A stretch of DNA of 9,524 bases from CAYTOJ01 sp964439415 (GTDB taxonomy: Bacteria; Pseudomonadota; Alphaproteobacteria; Rickettsiales; CAZAGG01). This document shows positions 1-5,419 of this stretch, in pieces (within the stretch, counting starts at the first letter, position 1; each line of letters opens with the position of its first letter). The DNA lies in the NCBI GenBank assembly GCA_964439415.1, contig CAYTOJ010000077.1, positions 1 through 9,524 of the forward strand, read 5' to 3'. Position numbers and translations under genes: made by a program. A model generated the notes under the pieces. That model had not been told where the DNA came from. It made no database searches and saw nothing but the letters and a program-made list of their open reading frames with translations.

Positions 1-300
1 ACTTTCGTGCCGAGTAATTTGCAGCGCAGCGACATAGTCGCTAAGCAAAAACTGCCGTTTGCAGCAAGCTAGAGTAGAAATCGGCAACAACCTCTTAAAG
101 TGCGATAGGTATATAGTCCCTGCTATGGGAAAAATTATACTCAAATTTTCGCTCAAAATATTCTAAAAATAACCTAAACAAAAAGAACATGAACAGGTTC
201 TAAGGGGGGCTTACAGCCTCCCCTTAAGCGCCTGGCGCAGGTCGCTACGCTCCAACAACGTCAATTATTGAAATGTGAGGAGTATAGACTCATCGCGTTT
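1..300. other. Non-coding left end with several hairpins
   Basis: No credible protein gene is visible. The stretch is rich in small inverted repeats. TGCCGA (8-13) pairs with TCGGCA (81-86) and encloses a perfect AGCGAC/GTCGCT hairpin (28-42) and a GCAAA/TTTGC pair (45-49 with 58-62). The 8-mer TTTGCAGC occurs twice (18-25, 58-65). A strong hairpin lies at 201-226, with TAAGGGG pairing to CCCCTTA and GGC to GCC around one bulged T. Neither strand shows a U-tract next to it, so it is not a clear terminator. This density of pairing suggests a structured RNA or an untranslated region that begins left of the window. I do not recognise it as tmRNA, RNase P RNA or SRP RNA. Confidence 0.4.
99..114 (+). 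repeat. Detached half of the antitoxin palindrome
   Basis: AGTGCGATAGGTATAT is identical over 16 nt to the right arm (8841-8856) of the palindrome at the antitoxin start. The preceding bases also resemble it: CTCTTAA here against CTTCAAG there. No matching left arm is present. It may be a decayed copy of the GTATA-edged repeat family found elsewhere in this window, or an extra binding site for the antitoxin. A chance 16-nt match within 9.5 kb is unlikely. Confidence 0.6.
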
Positions 301-446
301 CAAGAGTGGCATTTTCTTTCGACCTTCGGTGAGCGCGCGCTGCTGGAAGCAGCTATATAGATATATAGCTTGCCTCCGGCAAGGGCTGTGGGGAAGCGCA
401 GAACGTCACAGCTTGAACAGACATGGGGTATCCCATGTCTGTTTTT
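301..446 (+). ncRNA. Putative structured small RNA ending at a terminator
   Basis: This untranslated stretch leads straight into a strong intrinsic terminator on the + strand, yet no + strand protein gene lies upstream of it. It can form consecutive hairpins: GCTGCT/AGCAGC (339-353), alternatively AGCTATAT/ATATAGCT (351-370), then CTTGCC/GGCAAG (369-383) and GCTGTG/CACAGC (385-412). The first two share bases and exclude each other, so two folds are possible. The 5' end is not defined; a start between about 190 and 310 would fit. I could not match it to 6S RNA or another known family, so the call rests on structure plus terminator only. The alternative is an untranslated tail of a gene left of the window. 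Confidence 0.38.
416..446 (+). terminator. Rho-independent terminator, + strand
   Basis: AACAGACATGGG (416-427) pairs perfectly with CCCATGTCTGTT (432-443) around a 4-nt loop, and a T-run follows at 442-446. The orientation is clear because no matching A-run precedes the stem on the other side. It would end a rightward transcript from the structured region before it. Confidence 0.85.
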
Positions 447-483
447 AGCAGTGACGGGCGGCAACCCCTTAATATACAAGAAA

Positions 484-538
484 ATATACCCCTGAAATGA
501 CATCATTTAAACACATCCTTGAGACGATAGGGGTATAT
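484..538. repeat. GTATA-edged inverted-repeat element, copy 1
   Basis: This is a 55-nt element with perfect 10-bp terminal inverted repeats, ATATACCCCT (484-493) and AGGGGTATAT (529-538). Positions 490-537 align without gaps to 3222-3269 at 38 of 48 positions. Its last base is the first base of the TCA that encodes the TGA stop of the minus-strand gene at 538-912. It therefore forms the immediate 3' end of that gene and could act as a transcript-end hairpin. Confidence 0.7.
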
Positions 539-912
539 CAGAAAAAATTGCGCACGGTTTTGAATCCGTCTTTTATAGTATTCCCGGCTTCCTTCATAAA
601 GCTTTTGATAGTGCCGGGGGCGTACATTTCTGCGAACGCCATGAATATTATGAATGCAACCGAACCAATCACACAAAGCCTGAGAATTCCCGCCGCGCCG
701 CCCAGTAGGGGAAACGCAACATCCTTCATGTACACATCCTGTTCATAGCGGGCTTTTTCCTGCGCTTCCGCCTCCAGCACGTTAAAGATAGGATTACGCG
801 ATGGCGTCGCCTTATGGGGGGTGAGGACTATTTCCTCAACCGCTTCCCCGCCACTGCCTTGTTCCAGGGTTTCATCTTCCGTTTTTGCTGCTTTTTTCCG
901 CCATAGAGACAT
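538..912 (-). CDS. Small single-pass membrane protein, unknown function
   Basis: The 124-residue product is not recognised. The N-terminal half (about 1-62) is charged and hydrophilic, with basic residues at 5-10 followed by an acidic Glu-rich stretch (12-28). A hydrophobic segment at about 67-95 is long enough for one transmembrane helix, or a Gly/Ala-rich hairpin entering the membrane. The C-terminal tail (about 100-124) is Lys/Phe-rich and probably amphipathic. There is no signal peptidase site and no lipobox. The ATG is supported by GGGAG seven bases upstream. It is divergent from rmlD, with direct repeats in the shared intergenic region. The balanced composition and good ribosome site suggest a real gene, perhaps an inner-membrane accessory protein. 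No function is claimed. Confidence 0.65.
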   Translation of the reverse strand: MSLWRKKAAKTEDETLEQGSGGEAVEEIVLTPHKATPSRNPIFNVLEAEAQEKARYEQDVYMKDVAFPLLGGAAGILRLCVIGSVAFIIFMAFAEMYAPGTIKSFMKEAGNTIKDGFKTVRNFF

Positions 913-928
913 ATAAAGCTCCCATTAG

Positions 929-948
929 TTAATCCGCATTAACCCGCA
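929..948. promoter_or_regulatory. Tandem 10-mers between divergent genes
   Basis: TTAATCCGCA (929-938) is followed directly by TTAACCCGCA (939-948), differing at one base. The 10-nt period places both on the same face of the helix. They sit between the start of the small membrane protein (912) and rmlD (1020), just before the palindrome ATAATATTAT (951-960). This looks like a candidate binding site for a regulator of one or both genes. No clear sigma-70 promoter was found nearby. Confidence 0.35.
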
Positions 949-1019
949 TGATAATATTATTGAGTTAATAAAACGTGCCTGACATATTACAGTTTTATAA
1001 ATTAAACGATTATACATCT

Positions 1020-1904
1020 ATGATTCTTGTAACGGGGGTAAGCGGCCAGGTTGGCTCAAGTCTGGTGGATATTCTTAAAGATAAGGTGGTGGCTCTTACC
1101 CGTAGCGATCTGGATTTAAGCAGGCCGGATGATATACGGCGGGTATTAGAGAAACACCGCCCCGGTTCCATCATCAACCCGGCGGCTTACACAATGGTTG
1201 ACAAAGCCGAGAGTGAGAGCGAACTTGCCCACGCAATCAATGGCACAGCGCCGCGCATAATGGCTGAATACTGCCGGGACAATCGAATTCCGTTAGTCCA
1301 TTTCTCCACTGATTATGTTTTTGATGGCAGCGGGGAGAATTACTGGCGGGAGGATGACATACCAAGCCCCTTAAGCGTATACGGAGCCAGCAAACTGGCC
1401 GGGGAGCAGGCAATACTGGAAACCGCTAATGGCACTGCCATGAAATACCTGATATTCCGCACCTCCTGGGTATACGATGCTTCTGGGAAAAACTTCCTCA
1501 ACACCATGCTGCGCCTAGGGCGGGAACGGGAGGAACTGAAAGTAGTGGCTGACCAATACGGCGCACCTTCATATGCGCCGTTCCTGGCATCGGCAGCGTC
1601 GGAATGCCTTGAAAAAGCGGAGAAAATGCCGGTATTCCCGAGCGGCATATATAATCTTTGTTGCGCAGGAACCACCACCTGGCATGGCTTTGCTCAGGAG
1701 ATTTTCAGACTGTTCCGTGAAAAGGGAGAGAATCTGAAAGTTCAGAACGTACTGCCGATTAAAAGCGAAGAATACCCCACCCCGGCGCGCCGCCCCTTAA
1801 ATTCCCGGCTAAACCTGGAAAAAATCATGAACACTTTTAATATTTATATACCAAACTGGGAGGAATGTTTGATAGAAGCTTTGGATAAAAAAGCGGGCGG
1901 ATGA
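1020..1904 (+). CDS. rmlD: dTDP-4-dehydrorhamnose reductase (RmlD family)
   Basis: RmlD reduces dTDP-4-dehydro-L-rhamnose to dTDP-L-rhamnose with NAD(P)H, the last step of the cytoplasmic pathway that supplies surface polysaccharide. The 294 residues carry the Rossmann motif GVSGQVG (6-12), STDYVFDG (96-103) and the catalytic Tyr-x-x-x-Lys (Tyr121, Lys125) of the short-chain dehydrogenase fold. The DQYGAPSYA stretch is also typical of the family. I start at ATG 1020 because MILVTG is the usual family N-terminus. An in-frame GTG at 975 would add 15 atypical residues, and neither start has a good ribosome site. The partners rmlA, rmlB and rmlC are not in the window, so the exact sugar product is inferred from the family. 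Its last codons form a hairpin that probably ends transcription of the opposite gene. Confidence 0.9.
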   Translation: MILVTGVSGQVGSSLVDILKDKVVALTRSDLDLSRPDDIRRVLEKHRPGSIINPAAYTMVDKAESESELAHAINGTAPRIMAEYCRDNRIPLVHFSTDYVFDGSGENYWREDDIPSPLSVYGASKLAGEQAILETANGTAMKYLIFRTSWVYDASGKNFLNTMLRLGREREELKVVADQYGAPSYAPFLASAASECLEKAEKMPVFPSGIYNLCCAGTTTWHGFAQEIFRLFREKGENLKVQNVLPIKSEEYPTPARRPLNSRLNLEKIMNTFNIYIPNWEECLIEALDKKAGG

Positions 1905-1912
1905 CCGCCCGC
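1887..1912 (-). terminator. Rho-independent terminator, - strand, inside the rmlD tail
   Basis: GCGGGCGG (1893-1900) pairs with CCGCCCGC (1905-1912) around the loop ATGA, which contains the rmlD stop codon. On the minus strand the stem is followed by six T (complement of A at 1887-1892). It therefore faces leftward and would end the transcript of the entericidin-like gene. On the + strand no T-run follows. Confidence 0.75.
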
Positions 1913-1963
1913 AATATACCCTGAAGCAGTTGCGTAAAACGCAGAGCGATGGGAAAAAATACG

Positions 1964-2017
1964 ACTGCTCGCGAATTCACTGCAAAGAATCCACACATCT
2001 GAAACGCGAGCAGTATA
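1964..2017. repeat. GTATA-edged inverted-repeat element, copy 2
   Basis: ACTGCTCGCG (1964-1973) is complementary to CGCGAGCAGT (2005-2014). Positions 1964-2017 align without gaps to 8905-8958 at 44 of 54 positions, including an inner AATCCACAC. The right edge (GTATA, 2013-2017) touches the TTA that encodes the stop codon of the entericidin-like gene, so the element starts directly after that gene, as copy 1 does at its own neighbour. Confidence 0.75.
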
Positions 2018-2146
2018 TTAGTTTTTAGCTTTGTCAGCAGTATCTTCTATTTTTTCACCGCCTTTTTTCACGTCCTTACCCATGCCTTCAATAGTATTGC
2101 AACCAGCCAGAACAGCGAGAACCGCCAGCATCATAAAACCTTTCAT
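2018..2146 (-). CDS. Entericidin-like small lipoprotein
   Basis: This 42-residue product is predicted to be a membrane-anchored lipoprotein. It reads MKGFMMLAVLAVLAGC, a short signal peptide ending in the lipobox LAGC (lipidated Cys16). The mature part begins CNTIEGMGKDVKKGGEKI and is Lys/Asp-rich to the end. The CNT-x(2)-G-x-G-x-D pattern after the lipobox matches the EcnA/EcnB family, whose E. coli members form a stress-linked antidote and toxin pair in the envelope. Only one member is present here, so toxin or antidote cannot be assigned. An AGG lies about seven bases before the ATG. A weak promoter (TTGTCC, 17-nt spacer, ATTAAT) ends about 20 bases before it. The transcript probably ends at the hairpin at 1887-1912. 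Confidence 0.85.
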   Translation of the reverse strand: MKGFMMLAVLAVLAGCNTIEGMGKDVKKGGEKIEDTADKAKN

Positions 2147-2585
2147 TACAAACCTGCTGAATTAATTCATTAAAAACGCTTGCGGACAACACAATATCTG
2201 CAAGCTCATCAGGCATCACTACACAAGCGGTGATAAAAAAACTATCAAAAAACCTGGCCTTGAGTATAAGCCTCTACAATCTTTCAGGGCGCTCTAATTA
2301 ACCAGCCAACAGCCTCTAAAGCTCAGTTATCAACAAAAATGGCGATAAATAGTTAAAATCCACGATTTTACCAGGTTTTGCGCGCTTTTGCGCTTGCTTT
2401 TTAATTCGTCGGCAATAATGTCAGCCGCACTTTACCTGCATTATCGCTCTATAGCAGCTTTAAACACTGCCCGAACTTTAACGCAGCAAAAGCGCCGTGG
2501 CCTTGGCGAAGGCAATTTACCAGGGGTAAATTAGTCAGGCTGATTTGAAAAAATAAATCCAATTAATGAACTAAGGGGGTTTTAC
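2147..2585. other. Intergenic region between divergent entericidin-like and hup genes
   Basis: No gene is seen in about 440 bases. The stretch holds the short palindrome TAAAATC-CAC-GATTTTA (2354-2370), the hairpin GCCTT/AAGGC (2500-2513) and, directly after it, AATTTACC/GGTAAATT (2514-2532). The 9-mer TTTACCAGG occurs in both outer palindromes (2367-2375, 2516-2524), so it may be an operator half-site for hup. The ribosome site of hup, AAGGGGG (2573-2579), lies six bases before its ATG. I could not place convincing -35 and -10 boxes. Confidence 0.4.
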
Positions 2586-2885
2586 ATGAACAAGAGCGAA
2601 CTCGTCGCAAAAGTTGCCGATCTGGCTAAATTCACTAAAGGCGATGCTGCAAAAGCAGTGGATGCATTTTGCGATGCTATTAAAAAGGCACTCGCTTCAG
2701 GCGATGAAGTAAGGCTGGTAGGCTTTGGCACTTTCCTGGTGGCCAAGCGCGCAGCAACCGAGGGACGCAACCCACGCACCGGCGATGTTATAAAGATTCC
2801 TGCTTCCAAACAGCCTAAGTTCCGCGCTGGTAAAGAGTTAAAGGACGCAGTAAACAGCCCAAGCAAAGCAAAAAAAGCCGCTTAA
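2586..2885 (+). CDS. hup: DNA-binding protein HU (HupB type)
   Basis: HU is the small dimeric nucleoid protein that bends DNA without strong sequence preference. The 99 residues start with the family pattern MNKSELVAKVA. They then show VRLVGFGTF at about 42-50 and the DNA-embracing arm with GRNPRTG at 61-67, where the proline intercalates, and end with the helix FRAGKELKDAVN. Length fits the family, with a few extra Lys/Ala residues at the C-terminus. HU was preferred over IHF because the N-terminal and arm sequences are HU-like. A very strong ribosome site (AAGGGGG) precedes the ATG, which suits an abundant protein. A terminator follows, and tRNA-Val lies next, an order often seen in alphaproteobacteria, though there lon commonly precedes hup and here it does not. 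Confidence 0.95.
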   Translation: MNKSELVAKVADLAKFTKGDAAKAVDAFCDAIKKALASGDEVRLVGFGTFLVAKRAATEGRNPRTGDVIKIPASKQPKFRAGKELKDAVNSPSKAKKAA

Positions 2886-2918
2886 ATTTTTTTGTTAAAT
2901 TTGACTTGTGTTTTTCAC

Positions 2919-2947
2919 AGAGGTTCGTAACTTACGAGCCTCTTTTT
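2919..2947 (+). terminator. Rho-independent terminator of hup
   Basis: AGAGGTTCGTA (2919-2929) pairs with TACGAGCCTCT (2933-2943), with one G-T pair and a 3-nt loop. A run of five T follows (2943-2947). It lies 34 bases after the hup stop codon and separates hup from the tRNA. Confidence 0.88.
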
Positions 2948-3119
2948 CATTAAGAGGCCGGGTCGATTTATGTTTATGGTGTATTTTTAGATGATTTTTA
3001 GACTGGTTTCAGGAGAAAAATACAATTCGTATTGGTGATACGGATAAATTTTTTCGACGACAAACAAGGCAAAAAGCATCAAAAAGACACCAGAAGGATA
3101 ATTCATCACAGGCTCTTAG

Positions 3120-3195
3120 GGGCGATTAGCTCAGTTGGTAGAGCATCTCGTTTACACCGAGAGGGTCGGCAGTTCGAGCCTGTCATCGCCCACCA
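3120..3195 (+). tRNA. tRNA-Val (anticodon UAC)
   Basis: A full cloverleaf is visible. The acceptor stem is GGGCGAT (3120-3126) with ATCGCCC (3185-3191). The D arm is GCTC/GAGC with an AGTTGGTA loop. The anticodon stem is TCTCG/CGAGA with loop TTTACAC, giving anticodon TAC. The T arm carries GTTCGAGCC. Discriminator A is followed by an encoded CCA (3193-3195). The 172 bases between the hup terminator and this gene hold no other gene. A GATAAT (3097-3102) is a possible -10 box, but it lacks a recognisable -35 box. A small CCCTA/TAGGG hairpin (3196-3208) follows the CCA directly. Confidence 0.97.
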
Positions 3196-3218
3196 CCCTA
3201 CACTAGGGATTAAAACAA

Positions 3219-3270
3219 TAACCCTGAAATACCATCATTCAACCACACTCCCCAGACGATAGTGGTATAA
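3219..3270. repeat. GTATA-edged element, copy 3 (arms partly decayed)
   Basis: Positions 3222-3269 match 490-537 without gaps at 38 of 48 positions, including CCCTGAAAT, CATCATT and AGACGATAG. Its inner part also resembles the elements at 1964 and 8902 (AACCACACTC). The ends no longer pair well (left AATAACCCT, right AGTGGTATAA), so this copy may have lost its hairpin. It lies 23 bases after tRNA-Val. Confidence 0.65.
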
Positions 3271-3338
3271 GTCGCCCAAATAAAATTAGCGTTAATAAAT
3301 CAAAAATGCGGAAAATTTTATAGTTTTTACTCTAAGTA

Positions 3339-3367
3339 TTTGAAATATCGCACCACTTTATTTCAAA
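3339..3367. promoter_or_regulatory. Inverted repeat upstream of the protease (IR1)
   Basis: TTTGAAATA (3339-3347) is complementary to TATTTCAAA (3359-3367), with an 11-nt spacer. The arms are about two helical turns apart, as expected for a dimeric regulator. Its centre lies about 53 bases left of the second inverted repeat and about 160 bases before the protease start. Confidence 0.4.
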
Positions 3368-3389
3368 AACAATTACCTAAAATATAATA

Positions 3390-3422
3390 ATTAATTAAGG
3401 GCAAAGAATCACCTTAATTAAT
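3390..3422. promoter_or_regulatory. Inverted repeat with TTAATTAA arms (IR2)
   Basis: ATTAATTAAGG (3390-3400) is perfectly complementary to CCTTAATTAAT (3412-3422), with an 11-nt spacer, the same spacer length as IR1. A third TTAATTAA follows at 3451-3458, flanked by ACC. The repeated site close to the protease gene makes it a candidate operator. The AT-rich base composition raises the chance of accidental matches. Confidence 0.42.
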
Positions 3423-3513
3423 CTTACGAAATATTAAATTATTCGCCGTATTAATTAACCCACTGGTTAGATATTCCAGTTCAAATGGTTAATAAGTTAT
3501 TACGGAGAATTAC

Positions 3514-4884
3514 ATGTGCAAACACTGCTACGCTAACCATATCGCCAGTAAAGTCCGCAGCGAAGCAGCACCTGATTCCTTTTACATCGGCTCTACCCGT
3601 GGCACGACTTCCCTTGATTTGCATACCAGTGCCAGGTGGGGGGGCGGCACAACCTCCACCACTGTCAGCTACACATTTGCAACTAATGTACTCTCCCAGT
3701 CTAATCCCGGTGCTACCGGAATATCCTTGATGAATGCGGATCAGAAAAAGGGTATGATTGCAGCGATGGCGCAATTCTCCAGTGTCGCCAATGTGAAGTT
3801 TGAGGAAGCGGCCAATGCTTCCACCGCCAATATTAAATTCGCTCAAGGCGACCTGCCGACCGGAATCGCTGCATGGGCGTATTACCCAAACTCCGGCGGT
3901 TCTGATCTGGTTGTGGATATTAGCTATCAGAGCGGTTTTACCCCCGGCACTTTCGGTTATGCGCTGGCACTGCACGAGCTTGGTCACGCGCTGGGTCTAA
4001 GCCACCCCGGCGGTAATGGTTACAACGCCCTGTATAATAATGATTCTACTGTAATGTCCTACAATTCCGGGCGTTTCGCTGGCCTTGGCAGTCCATACCC
4101 CCCCGCCAGTCTGATGGTGCTGGACATTAAAGAACTACAGGAAGTCTACGGCGCTAATACAAGCTATAATTCCGGAAATACCAATTATGCGCTGAACGGT
4201 GCGGCAAGGGCGCAAACAATCTGGGACGGCGCGGGGATTGATACCCTCAATGCTTCATCGTATAAGAGCGGCGGTGCGCAACTGGACTTGCGCGAGGGTA
4301 CAGATTATATCTCACTGGTGGGCAATACCCGCAATTTCATTGCCTATGGTGCTAATATTGAGAACGCTATCGGCACAGGATTTAATGATGCAATCTACGG
4401 CAACACCCTTGCCAATAAGATAAACGGCGGCGGCGGCACGGATTTTATAACCGGGAACGAGGGGGATGATTTTATCTACGGTGAAACCGGGAATGATTTA
4501 TTATACGGCGGTAGCGGCAATGACCTTATCGCAGGCGGCGACGGCAAGGATACGCTTACAGGCGAAACAGGAAACGATACGCTGCAAGGCGGTGGCGGCG
4601 CGGATATTCTGCTTGGCGGTGGTGGGAATGATAATTTCAAGTATCTTTATTCCAATGATTCCAGCGGTTCCAGTTACGATATAATCAGCGGTTTTGTGAA
4701 GGGGCAGGACAAAATAGATCTCGACCCCTTAAGTTATACTTCCATAGCATCCGGAATAGCGGTGGGTAGTGTGCTGGGTTATCAGTTTTCCGGCAGTTTA
4801 ACCGTTATCACCTCAGCGGATAAAAAATTCACCCTTATTCTTGATTCAAAAGTTGAACTCACAAATTCCGATTTCGTTTTTTAA
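3514..4884 (+). CDS. Serralysin-like secreted zinc metalloprotease (M10B) with RTX repeats
   Basis: The 456-residue product has the layout of a type I-secreted serralysin. The catalytic domain holds the zinc motif HELGHALGLSH (154-164; ligands His154, His158, His164, catalytic Glu155) and the Met-turn STVMSY with Met181. A segment resembling the serralysin domain end follows (VLDIKELQEVYGAN, 202-215). Eight tandem nonapeptides of the calcium-binding GGxGxDxUx type run from 303 to 374, preceded by two degenerate ones. The protein ends DFVF, matching the C-terminal Asp plus three hydrophobic residues used by the ABC exporters of serralysins. No Sec signal peptide is seen. The only two cysteines are residues 2 and 5 (CKHC), unusual because serralysins normally lack cysteine. 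No exporter or inhibitor gene is nearby, so secretion must rely on genes elsewhere. It likely degrades extracellular proteins; substrates are unknown. Confidence 0.93.
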   Translation: MCKHCYANHIASKVRSEAAPDSFYIGSTRGTTSLDLHTSARWGGGTTSTTVSYTFATNVLSQSNPGATGISLMNADQKKGMIAAMAQFSSVANVKFEEAANASTANIKFAQGDLPTGIAAWAYYPNSGGSDLVVDISYQSGFTPGTFGYALALHELGHALGLSHPGGNGYNALYNNDSTVMSYNSGRFAGLGSPYPPASLMVLDIKELQEVYGANTSYNSGNTNYALNGAARAQTIWDGAGIDTLNASSYKSGGAQLDLREGTDYISLVGNTRNFIAYGANIENAIGTGFNDAIYGNTLANKINGGGGTDFITGNEGDDFIYGETGNDLLYGGSGNDLIAGGDGKDTLTGETGNDTLQGGGGADILLGGGGNDNFKYLYSNDSSGSSYDIISGFVKGQDKIDLDPLSYTSIASGIAVGSVLGYQFSGSLTVITSADKKFTLILDSKVELTNSDFVF

Positions 4885-4892
4885 AAAGCGGG

Positions 4893-5396
4893 TTAGCCGA
4901 ATAGTTTTTCCAGCTCCTGCGTTACTTTGGGAGAGACAAAGCTAGAGACATCCCCCTTTAAGCGGGCGATTTCCTTAATTACGCGGGAGGATATAAACTG
5001 CATATTCTCTGAAGCGGGTAGAAAAACGGTTTCGATATCAGGCGCAAGTTTGGCATTCAGGCAGGCCAGTTGCACCTCGTATTCAAAGTCTGAAATTGCG
5101 CGCAGCCCTCTGAAAATAATGCTGGCCTTTTCCTTCTCCGCGAACTTCATAAGCAGGCCTGAGAAACTTTTTACCTGCAATCGCTCCCTCTCGGCTGGTT
5201 CCAGGAAGTTTTCAGCGTCACTGCGCACCAGGCTTGATCGCACCTTCAGATCAAACAGCGGCTTCTTGGTGCTGTCTAACGCCACAGCCACTATCAACTC
5301 ATCCACCACTTTCAAAGCGCGGCGGATTATATCCATATGGCCTACCGTTACCGGGTCAAACGTGCCTGGGTAGATGCCTATTCTTTTGTGCTTCAC
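4893..5396 (-). CDS. coaD: Pantetheine-phosphate adenylyltransferase (PPAT)
   Basis: CoaD transfers AMP from ATP to 4'-phosphopantetheine, giving dephospho-CoA, the penultimate step of CoA synthesis in the cytoplasm. The 167 residues include the nucleotidyltransferase motif YPGTFDPVTVGH (9-20, TxGH form), FRGLRAISDFEYE (95-107) and ISSRVIKEIA (135-144), all typical of bacterial CoaD, and the length fits. The start is GTG at 5396, because MKHKRIGIYPG is the expected N-terminus and the next ATG lies inside the nucleotide-binding motif. CAGGGG lies upstream of it. Only 23 bases separate it from the sdhB stop, so it is probably cotranscribed with that gene. It converges with the protease gene with 8 bases between the stop codons and no visible terminator hairpin. 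Confidence 0.97.
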   Translation of the reverse strand: MKHKRIGIYPGTFDPVTVGHMDIIRRALKVVDELIVAVALDSTKKPLFDLKVRSSLVRSDAENFLEPAERERLQVKSFSGLLMKFAEKEKASIIFRGLRAISDFEYEVQLACLNAKLAPDIETVFLPASENMQFISSRVIKEIARLKGDVSSFVSPKVTQELEKLFG

Positions 5397-5419
5397 TTAA
5401 CTTGCCCCTGTGGAGTTTT

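Larger units (their letters stand above)
3271..3513. other. AT-rich spacer before the secreted protease
   Basis: Together with the repeat and hairpin before it, this makes a 318-base gap after the tRNA. The sequence is markedly AT-rich compared with its neighbours and has no coding potential. It holds two inverted repeats, annotated separately, and three copies of TTAATTAA (3391, 3414, 3451). The protease ribosome site GGAG (3504-3507) lies six bases before its ATG. This looks like a regulated promoter region. I could not choose a specific -35/-10 pair among the many AT-rich options. Confidence 0.5.

Noticed and set aside
201..226. Hairpin as a terminator
   Set aside because: The stem is strong, but no T-run follows on either strand.
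975..1019. GTG start of rmlD at 975
   Set aside because: It adds 15 residues before the conserved MILVTG start of the family and has no good ribosome site.
1914..1950. Possible further decayed copy of the repeat (ATATACCCTGAA at 1914-1925, then a TGCGT/ACGCA hairpin at 1931-1943)
   Set aside because: Only the left edge matches copy 1 clearly; the right edge and inner core are not recognisable.
2327..2335. DnaA-box-like TTATCAACA, and ATCCACA inside the repeats
   Set aside because: Single or imperfect matches without a cluster, AT-rich unwinding region or origin-linked genes; not enough for a replication origin.
3032..3262. Open frame across the tRNA
   Set aside because: It reads through tRNA-Val and repeat copy 3; a protein there is very unlikely.
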